11,963 nucleotides of DNA, from contig CABUDJ010000065.1 of assembly GCA_902490325.1 (NCBI GenBank), forward strand, positions 1-11,963, in the 5' to 3' direction. Positions 1 through 4,980 of the stretch are shown here, piece after piece; position 1 is the first letter of the stretch; the number at the start of each line of letters is the position of its first letter. The translations under genes and the position numbers were made by a program. The notes beneath the pieces are model-generated. The model was not told where the DNA came from. It saw only the letters and a list, made by a program, of their open reading frames with translations, and ran no database searches. The stretch is from an uncultured Collinsella sp. (GTDB lineage Bacteria > Actinomycetota > Coriobacteriia > Coriobacteriales > Coriobacteriaceae).

Positions 1-50
1 GTCGGCGGGGCCATTGTGGCTCTTGACAGCGGATTGGGTCATATGAGCGA

Positions 51-150
51 GAGGGGCCCTGGCATGGCAAGGTGACGTGAAACAAGGCGGCGCCGACCTT
101 CTGGTCGCGCCGCCGAAGTTGAACGTCAGATTGCCGTGCCAGGGCCCCTC
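51..150. repeat. Three-tier nested inverted repeat
   Basis: The outer arms are 20 bases each, 51-70 (GAGGGGCCCTGGCATGGCAA) and 131-150, differing from perfect complementarity at one position. Inside, TGACGT (73-78) pairs with ACGTCA (123-128). Innermost, GGCGGCGC-c-GACC (86-98) pairs with GGTC-GCGCCGCC (103-114) around a TTCT loop. As RNA from either strand this would fold into one long rod. There is no U-tract on the minus strand, so it is not a textbook Rho-independent terminator. It lies past the end of the JetD-like gene and no coding sequence is supported in 1-189. It could be a 3' UTR structure, a small structured RNA or a repeat element. Confidence 0.7.
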
Positions 151-165
151 GCAGCGTCGAGAGGA

Positions 166-187
166 CCGCCGTTCGGTAGAACGGCGG
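166..187 (-). terminator. Short perfect hairpin just after the JetD-like gene
   Basis: A 9-bp perfect stem (CCGCCGTTC with GAACGGCGG, 4-base loop) begins two bases after the TAG stop of the JetD-like gene on the minus strand. Position and GC-rich stem suit a transcription end, but the bases that follow (TCCTCT) are a poor U-tract. It may be a weak terminator or a 3' end stabiliser acting with the larger inverted repeat that follows. Confidence 0.4.
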
Positions 188-189
188 AA

Positions 190-2373
190 CTAATTGTTCA
201 GCATGCGGTCGAAGCTTCCCGAGTCGCCATCCCGATAGTCGGCGGTCATCAGAATCTCCTGTGGAATGCGTCCGCCCTCGCGCAGCACGTTGCGGAACTG
301 CACGCGCGTGACCATGGGCAGATCCTTGATCGTCGCCGCCAGGTTCTGCGGCACACCCTGGTTGGCAGCTGCGGGTTCGCACTCTCCGCCGGCCTTCACG
401 CGACGCTTGTGCTCGGCAAGCATGGCGCGATACATACCGGCATGCAGGCGAATCTCTACCACATTGGCGTTACGGGTCTGCTCGACAATGCGCGCACCCT
501 CTCGGTCGATGTCGCCCACGTAGTAGACATAGTTAAAGCGATAGCCGATCTCGGCCAGATAATCATCCAGTGCGTGCGAAACGCTCGCCTTGCAGCCACC
601 GCCAAAGATCACGCCGCCCACCTTGGTGCCAAAAAGCTTGGCGTGCTTGCGGCCGCGCAGGAGCTTGACGATTTCGTCATAGGTGTCTAGGTTCTCGACC
701 ATAATGAACGGCTTGTCGGCGCCCAGCGTAAAGAAACCCGTAAAGTGCACGGGGCGGTTGGGGGCGACCTTAATCGCCTGCATGCTGATACCTTTTTCGG
801 TCATACGCCGAATCAGGCGCTCGCCGTGCTTGCCGTCAAAGGCCTTCTCATCGTTAAAAATCTGGTAGGCGCGCTGGCGACGCGAAGCGACCGGCGTGTC
901 GGCACCGCGATTCTGCTCAATCCAAGCCTGGATGATCGCAATTTCCTCGGCAATCTTGCGGTTGGACATCTCGTTGTGCTGAGTGCGCTGCGGAGCCTTT
1001 TTGCCGTCCTTGCCCTCGACCTTAACAATTTGAGTCTGCTGCTCCTTGATCTTAGAGAGCGCCGTGGGCGTAGGGACAACTTTGAGCAGCTGCCTGCCTA
1101 AAACGCGGGCAAGGGCAAACGCCGAGACCTCGCCGTGAACGGCCGACTTGGGCTGCTGGGCAGCAGTATCTGCTGCGGCAGACTCCGGCTTCTTCTGAGA
1201 CTTGCGCTTAGAATCGCCTTGGGAATTGCGCTCGCGCTTCGGCATAGACGCCTGCTTCTGCGGACGATCGGACTTACTCTCCTTCGCCCGCTGGCGCTTA
1301 GGCTGCCCCGAAGAAACCTCGACCTTCGCATCCTCGTCCTGCGGCGTGGTCTTCTCGGCTGCAGTCTCGGCATGGAAACTGCGGCCCCCACGATGGCGAC
1401 GGCGGCGAGGCTTGCTCGAAGCACCCTCCCCCGTCTGTTCAACCGCAGGTTGCTGGCCCTGGGTCTCCGTATCGGACGCAGTCTGCTCATCAACAGGCTT
1501 CTGTTCACGAACTCCCGACTCGGCAGGCTTCACGGCCTTCTCGGCCCGCACCTCCGGAACCTGATTAACCTTCTCCTGGCGCTTTACGGGGTACGCGCGA
1601 CCTGCAAAGCCGCGACCGGGACGACACGAGTCTGAGGCCTTCTTGGCCGGCTTCTCAGAATCGTCCGCAACTTCGGCAGTCTCTTCGGCCTCGCGCACAA
1701 CATCCTGCTGCTCGGCCCTAAAATGCGCACCGCGGCGACGCTTGGGTTCCTGAGGCTCAGCGGACTTTTGCTCTTTCACAGACTCCTGCGGCTCGGAGAC
1801 GGGCTCGTTCTCGACAACCTCGGTAACGGCCCCATCCTTTTGAGCGACGACGCGACGGAAGCGCTCCTGCTGGGCGCGGCGCTGCGCATCGCGCTTGCCA
1901 CCCCCGCCAAAACCGCCGCGTCCTGCCTTGGCCGTAAAGGCACGCACGACGTTCTCATCGAGCAACTCATCGGTATCAACATGCTCACGCGGAGCAACTT
2001 CTTCCACAGCAGGCACGTCAGCGAAATCCTCGACGACAAAATCTTCGACGGACTCGGCAGGCTGCTCCTGGGCATCGCGGATCTCGGCATTGATGGTATA
2101 GAACGCCGGGCGCCCGTTAATGCCGCTACCCTCGATCTTGGTCACGATATTTGCCTCGATAAGCTCATCGCGCATCGCCTTGGTGTCGCATTCCTTATCG
2201 ACGGAGCGGAAAATCTGCGCCAGCGCACTCGACTTAATCTTGAGCGCCTTGCGGCAAAGCAGATCGTAGGCAACCAGCTTGGCACGCTCAGCAGAAAGCG
2301 ACGTCTGGCTGCTCAGGCGCTCAGCCAGAGCATCGACATTGTTTTGATTATCGGAATATACCGTCTTGGCCAC
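190..2373 (-). CDS. JetD-like / Toprim-domain protein with long disordered linker
   Basis: The 727-residue product has three parts. Residues 10-98 look like a winged-helix fold ending in NGRPAFYTIN. Residues 100-410 are low-complexity, alternating Glu/Gln-rich and Arg/Lys/Gly-rich stretches, probably disordered. Residues 417-727 are well ordered: RAYQIFNDEKAFDG at about 486-499, then VENLDTYDE (Glu560), GGVIFGGG and YVGDIDREG (Asp621, Asp623). The Glu plus Asp-x-Asp spacing is that of Toprim metal sites. The surroundings resemble, from memory, the C-terminal domain of JetD (DUF2220), the nuclease of the Wadjet SMC defence system. No jetABC genes are nearby, so a defence role is only an inference. 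The start chosen is GTG at 2373, after an AAGGGG-like site; an in-frame ATG at 2397 would add 8 residues. Alternatives are another Toprim nuclease or a topoisomerase VI-like domain. The Toprim assignment is fairly sure, the JetD link moderate. Confidence 0.75.
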   Translation of the reverse strand: MAKTVYSDNQNNVDALAERLSSQTSLSAERAKLVAYDLLCRKALKIKSSALAQIFRSVDKECDTKAMRDELIEANIVTKIEGSGINGRPAFYTINAEIRDAQEQPAESVEDFVVEDFADVPAVEEVAPREHVDTDELLDENVVRAFTAKAGRGGFGGGGKRDAQRRAQQERFRRVVAQKDGAVTEVVENEPVSEPQESVKEQKSAEPQEPKRRRGAHFRAEQQDVVREAEETAEVADDSEKPAKKASDSCRPGRGFAGRAYPVKRQEKVNQVPEVRAEKAVKPAESGVREQKPVDEQTASDTETQGQQPAVEQTGEGASSKPRRRRHRGGRSFHAETAAEKTTPQDEDAKVEVSSGQPKRQRAKESKSDRPQKQASMPKRERNSQGDSKRKSQKKPESAAADTAAQQPKSAVHGEVSAFALARVLGRQLLKVVPTPTALSKIKEQQTQIVKVEGKDGKKAPQRTQHNEMSNRKIAEEIAIIQAWIEQNRGADTPVASRRQRAYQIFNDEKAFDGKHGERLIRRMTEKGISMQAIKVAPNRPVHFTGFFTLGADKPFIMVENLDTYDEIVKLLRGRKHAKLFGTKVGGVIFGGGCKASVSHALDDYLAEIGYRFNYVYYVGDIDREGARIVEQTRNANVVEIRLHAGMYRAMLAEHKRRVKAGGECEPAAANQGVPQNLAATIKDLPMVTRVQFRNVLREGGRIPQEILMTADYRDGDSGSFDRMLNN

Positions 2374-2478
2374 GGGGCCCCTTTCATATGCACACATATA
2401 CGTCCATATGGTACAACGCACGAGCCTATCCACGCAAAACATCTGCGAGAACGCCCTTGCACCACCTGTTCTCACAAG

Positions 2479-2517
2479 AAAAAAGACCGGGTCCGCTTGA
2501 TTGCGGACCCGGTCTTT
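2479..2517 (-). terminator. Strong Rho-independent terminator of cstA
   Basis: A perfect 15-bp stem (2482-2496 with 2503-2517) closes a 6-base loop. On the minus strand it runs straight into a run of six T (2484-2479), and the last three stem pairs are A-T. It begins 39 bases past the cstA stop and lies before the JetD-like gene, so the two genes are probably separate transcription units. Confidence 0.93.
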
Positions 2518-2556
2518 CCGAGTCAAATAGATGGGAGATTCAACCCGTCCGACCGA

Positions 2557-4446
2557 CTAGGCCTTGGCGGCCTCGGCGTCGGCAGGAGCTTCAGCGGCAG
2601 CGGCGCGACCGTACTCGGCCTTGCCCATCTCGGACCACTCGGGCTCCTCGTCAGGCATGGAGCCGGCCTCCTTGCCGAAGAACTCCTTGAGGCAGTTGAC
2701 GGCGACGATGAGGCCCAGGACCATCAGCAGGACGGCGAAAACGAGCTGCAGGCCCTTGGTGGCGGCGACGGAGACGGCGGCCGTGGTGGCGGTAGCCGGG
2801 ATGGTGCCGAAGAAGCCGTAAGCCTGGACAGCGGTCATGCAGCCCATGGCGCTCTGGACCAGCGAGGTGAAGGTGCAGCAGAGCAGGAAGGCGACGGGCA
2901 CGTAGAGCATCCAGCCCTTGCGGCCGGTGCACTTGCAGAACACGGCGAGGGTGATCATGGTCATACCGCCGAGCAGCTGGTTGGAAGCACCAAAGAGCGG
3001 CCAGATGTTGGTATAGCCACCAAAGGCAAGGGCGAGACCGGGAAGCAGGGTGACGACCGTGGCGAACCAGGGGTTGCCGAGAACCTTCATGTAGCCGGCC
3101 TTGGACTCGATGGCCAGGGCGTCGTTGGTCTGGGCAAAGAACTCGGAGAACGAGGTGCGGGCGATGCGGGCGACGGCATCGAGCGAGGTCAGGGCCAGAG
3201 CGGAAACGTTCATGGTCATAAAGACGGTAGCGAGCATGCCGTCAACACCGAAGGCCTGCATACCGCGGGAGATGCCAGCGGCGAAGATCTGGAACGGGGT
3301 GGAAGCGACGCCGGCGTTGAGGGCGCCGGTACCGGCGGTGTTCATGTCGGAGAACATGATACCGGCGACGATGATGGCAAGGATGCCGACGAAGGACTCG
3401 ACGATCATGGCGCCATAACCGACCTTGACGGCGTCCTGCTCCTTCTCGACCTGCTTAGAAGAGGTGCCGGAAGAAACGAGGCTGTGGAAACCGGAGAGAG
3501 CACCGCAAGCGACGGAAACGAACAGGACCGGGAACATCATGCCGGAGGCAGTGGAGAAGCCGGTGAAGACCGGAGCGGTGATGGTGGCCTGACCGTTGAC
3601 GCCCAGGACGACGATGCCGAGGACAGCGCAAACGATCATGACGATCATCATGATGGAAGTGAGGTAGTCACGCGGGGTCTTGAGCATCTGGATGGGCATA
3701 GCGCCAGCGAAGACCAGGTAGACCATGACGACGGCGAACCACTGGAACTTATCCAGGTAGACCGGGAACTGCATACCGACGGCGAACATGAGAACCATGA
3801 GGACCACGCCGGTGACGAACTCGGCGGCACCGGTGAGGTTGAACTTCTTCTGGGCCCAACCAAAGGCGATAGCGACGAAGGTGAACAGGATGGAGATGGT
3901 GCCAGCGCAGCCAGCGGCATAGGACTTGGTGAAGTCGATGGCACCGGTAGCGGCGCCAGAAGCGTCAACGGCCGGGGTGAACATGAACGTCTTGCAGACC
4001 ATGTCGGTGAAGGCGGCGATGACGATGATGCAGAACAGCCAGCAGAACAGCAGGAACAGGCGACGGCCGGTCTTGCCGATGTACTTCTCGATGAGCTGAG
4101 CGAGCGACTTCCCGTTGTTCTTCATCGAAGCGTACAGAGCACCAAAGTCGTGGACGGCGCCAAAGAAGATGCCGCCGACGAGGACCCAGAGCACGACGGG
4201 CAGCCAGCCAAAGGCCATGGCGACGATCGTACCCGTGACAGGGCCAGCACCGCAGATCGAGCTGAACTGGTGCGAGAACGCGGTAAAGGCGGAGACGGGC
4301 GAGAAGCTCTTGCCGTCCTTCATGCGCTTGGCCGGCGTGAGGGCCTCTTTGTCAACGCCCCACTTGTTGGCCAGCCAGCGGCCGTAGCCCAGATAGCCGC
4401 AGGCGAGCACCGCCGCAGCCACAACCATGAGCAAAACTCCGTTCAT
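2557..4446 (-). CDS. cstA: CstA/BtsT-family carbon starvation transporter
   Basis: This 629-residue polytopic membrane protein has roughly 15 hydrophobic segments and a soluble Ala/Glu-rich tail from about residue 585. Family signatures are clear: HQFSSICGAGPVTG (59-72), AVHDFGALYASMKNNGKS (97-114), CGALSGFHSLVSSGTSSK (314-331), GYGAMIVES (343-351) and FGASNQLLGG (485-494). E. coli members of about 700 residues are proton-coupled pyruvate importers (BtsT, CstA), and CstA is also linked to peptide use. The substrate here is unknown: pyruvate, peptides or amino acids are possible. The ATG start is fixed by an AGGAGG site (4454-4459) seven bases upstream. Codon use is strongly biased towards C/G-ending codons, more than in neighbouring genes, which suggests high expression. 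The gene forms its own unit with a promoter and palindrome, a long structured leader and a strong terminator, so regulation is probably elaborate. Confidence 0.93.
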   Translation of the reverse strand: MNGVLLMVVAAAVLACGYLGYGRWLANKWGVDKEALTPAKRMKDGKSFSPVSAFTAFSHQFSSICGAGPVTGTIVAMAFGWLPVVLWVLVGGIFFGAVHDFGALYASMKNNGKSLAQLIEKYIGKTGRRLFLLFCWLFCIIVIAAFTDMVCKTFMFTPAVDASGAATGAIDFTKSYAAGCAGTISILFTFVAIAFGWAQKKFNLTGAAEFVTGVVLMVLMFAVGMQFPVYLDKFQWFAVVMVYLVFAGAMPIQMLKTPRDYLTSIMMIVMIVCAVLGIVVLGVNGQATITAPVFTGFSTASGMMFPVLFVSVACGALSGFHSLVSSGTSSKQVEKEQDAVKVGYGAMIVESFVGILAIIVAGIMFSDMNTAGTGALNAGVASTPFQIFAAGISRGMQAFGVDGMLATVFMTMNVSALALTSLDAVARIARTSFSEFFAQTNDALAIESKAGYMKVLGNPWFATVVTLLPGLALAFGGYTNIWPLFGASNQLLGGMTMITLAVFCKCTGRKGWMLYVPVAFLLCCTFTSLVQSAMGCMTAVQAYGFFGTIPATATTAAVSVAATKGLQLVFAVLLMVLGLIVAVNCLKEFFGKEAGSMPDEEPEWSEMGKAEYGRAAAAEAPADAEAAKA

Positions 4447-4526
4447 TACATTTCCTCCTCTAAAAAGAACTTCCTAGACATAAAAAATGAGGGCCGTCGG
4501 TTGCGCTCGACGGCCTTCATCTTCAT
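4446..4526 (-). CDS. Candidate small ORF coupled to cstA start
   Basis: A 26-residue frame starts at ATG 4526 (MKMKAVERNRRP...) and ends FFLEEEM. Its TAA overlaps the cstA ATG as TAATG, the usual form of translational coupling. It spans the whole attenuator hairpin, so ribosomes reading it would prevent the hairpin forming. Its own ribosome binding site (GGGCGG three bases upstream) is weak and too close. The GAGGAG inside its 3' end is simply the cstA binding site. It may be real regulatory translation or a chance frame. Confidence 0.2.
   Translation of the reverse strand: MKMKAVERNRRPSFFMSRKFFLEEEM
4487..4520 (-). terminator. Attenuator-like terminator hairpin before cstA
   Basis: On the minus strand, a 13-bp stem with one G-U pair (4508-4520 with 4487-4499) encloses an 8-base loop. 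A run of six T follows, inside 4482-4487. It sits between the cstA promoter and the cstA ribosome binding site, 40 bases before the start codon. It therefore cannot be the end of tsaD transcription alone and would act as an attenuator within the cstA leader. Confidence 0.75.
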
Positions 4527-4571
4527 CAGCCGCCCGTTATCGTACGGGCTAGCTGTATGTGCTAACCCGCA

Positions 4572-4616
4572 TCAGATAATTACTACGCTGATAATGTTTA
4601 GCTGATGCGTGAACAT
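4572..4616 (-). CDS. Candidate Ile/Val-rich leader peptide
   Basis: A 14-codon open frame starts at ATG 4616, about 11 bases after a GAGG, and ends in TGA at 4572-4574. An in-frame ATG at 4640 would give 22 residues but has a poor binding site. The peptide begins MFTHQLN and finishes IISVVII, so six of its last seven residues are Ile or Val. Its codons overlap one arm of the leader hairpins (4602-4608) and run into the other (4569-4575), so a ribosome stalled on Ile/Val codons could change the fold. Known ilv-type attenuators work this way. Its presence in front of cstA is an inference from sequence alone, and a chance short frame is possible. Confidence 0.3.
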   Translation of the reverse strand: MFTHQLNIISVVII

Positions 4617-4687
4617 GTCTAAGAAATCCTCTTCAATCATGATGCGAACGATCCGTGCGTGTTCACATCCCCCAGTGGTTGAAAAGG

Positions 4688-4716
4688 AGTATGAAACTTT
4701 AGTTACCTAAAGTCAA
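4688..4716 (-). promoter_or_regulatory. cstA promoter
   Basis: On the minus strand a -35 box TTGACT (4716-4711) and a -10 box CATACT (4693-4688) are separated by 17 bases. The DNA just upstream (4717-4755) is AT-rich with A and T runs, like an UP element. Transcription would start near 4682 and give the long cstA leader. Confidence 0.7.
4696..4713. promoter_or_regulatory. Palindromic operator inside the cstA promoter
   Basis: ACTTTAG-TTAC-CTAAAGT is a perfect 7-bp inverted repeat with a 4-base spacer, an 18-base site. It fills the spacer between the -35 and -10 boxes and overlaps three bases of the -35 box. A dimeric regulator bound there would block RNA polymerase. The regulator cannot be named from the sequence. 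Confidence 0.65.
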
Positions 4717-4832
4717 CGCAAATTTGTAATGAATTTTCAACTTTTTTGGATTTCTCGGTATAAAACGCCACTGACCTCAGACTTTACCCCACGACAGTTT
4801 TTGCATGAGAGATGCCCCTGAGAGCCGCGGGA

Positions 4833-4955
4833 GCCGGGCGGCGCATATGAACTTTATCGCGAGTTCCGCACGAACAGGAGGCCACTTAATGTGGCCTCCG
4901 TCGTGAGCAGGACTGTAGAGCAGGAAAGTTCATATGCGGCCGTTGGCGCCCGGGC
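4833..4955. repeat. Nested long inverted repeat downstream of tsaD
   Basis: The outer segments CCGGGCG (4834-4840) and CGCCCGG (4947-4953) are complementary. Inside them, 13-base perfect arms GCATATGAACTTT (4843-4855) and AAAGTTCATATGC (4925-4937) pair. Innermost, GGAGGCCAC (4877-4885) pairs with GTGGCCTCC (4891-4899) around TTAAT, extended by CACGA/TCGTG pairing across a small internal loop. It begins about 25 bases past the TAG of tsaD. The central hairpin has only a weak T-tract on the minus strand (TGTTCGT). It may end the acpS-tsaD operon, or be a structured RNA or repeat element. The rest of 4741-4980 shows nothing else I can support. Confidence 0.7.
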
Positions 4956-4980
4956 AGCGCCGGGGACCGCACCCGTACGA

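Larger units (their letters stand above)
4447..4682 (-). promoter_or_regulatory. Structured cstA leader with alternative hairpins
   Basis: From the predicted start near 4682 to cstA the leader is about 235 bases. Visible pairings on the minus strand: GTGAACA (4660-4666) with TGTTCAC (4609-4615); GCATCAG (4602-4608) with CTGATGC (4569-4575); GGGTTAGC (4561-4568) with GCTAGCCC (4546-4553); and CAGC..GCCCGT (4544-4555) with ACGGGC..GCTG (4527-4537). The last two share 4546-4553 and exclude each other. GCTGATG (4524-4530) could also compete for the CATCAGC arm at 4601-4607. The terminator hairpin follows. This is the layout of a riboswitch or ribosome-mediated attenuator. It matches no riboswitch class I recognise, and there is no T-box consensus. 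Confidence 0.5.

Noticed and set aside
23..46. TTGACA at 23-28 followed by CATATG as a plus-strand promoter
   Set aside because: The spacing is only about 12 bases, too short for a sigma-70-type promoter, and no plus-strand gene follows.
2408..2437. TTGCGT and TACCAT with 18-base spacing as promoter of the JetD-like gene
   Set aside because: Both boxes match consensus poorly. A promoter must lie between the cstA terminator and the start, but this one is not strong enough to annotate.
190..2526. An earlier start for the JetD-like gene that would make it 778 residues
   Set aside because: That extension is translated from the cstA terminator hairpin and from the probable promoter region, and has no ribosome binding site. 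The GTG at 2373 fits better.
1723..4605. A 960-codon open frame on the plus strand across cstA and part of the JetD-like gene
   Set aside because: It is antisense to two well-supported genes. Its translation is a low-complexity Gly/Glu/Asp/His string without domains, explained by the strong codon bias of cstA.
4447..4682. T-box or cobalamin riboswitch in the cstA leader
   Set aside because: The T-box AGGGTGGNACCGCG consensus is absent. CCACTG near 4677 resembles one part of a cobalamin element, but the remaining B12-box sequence is missing.
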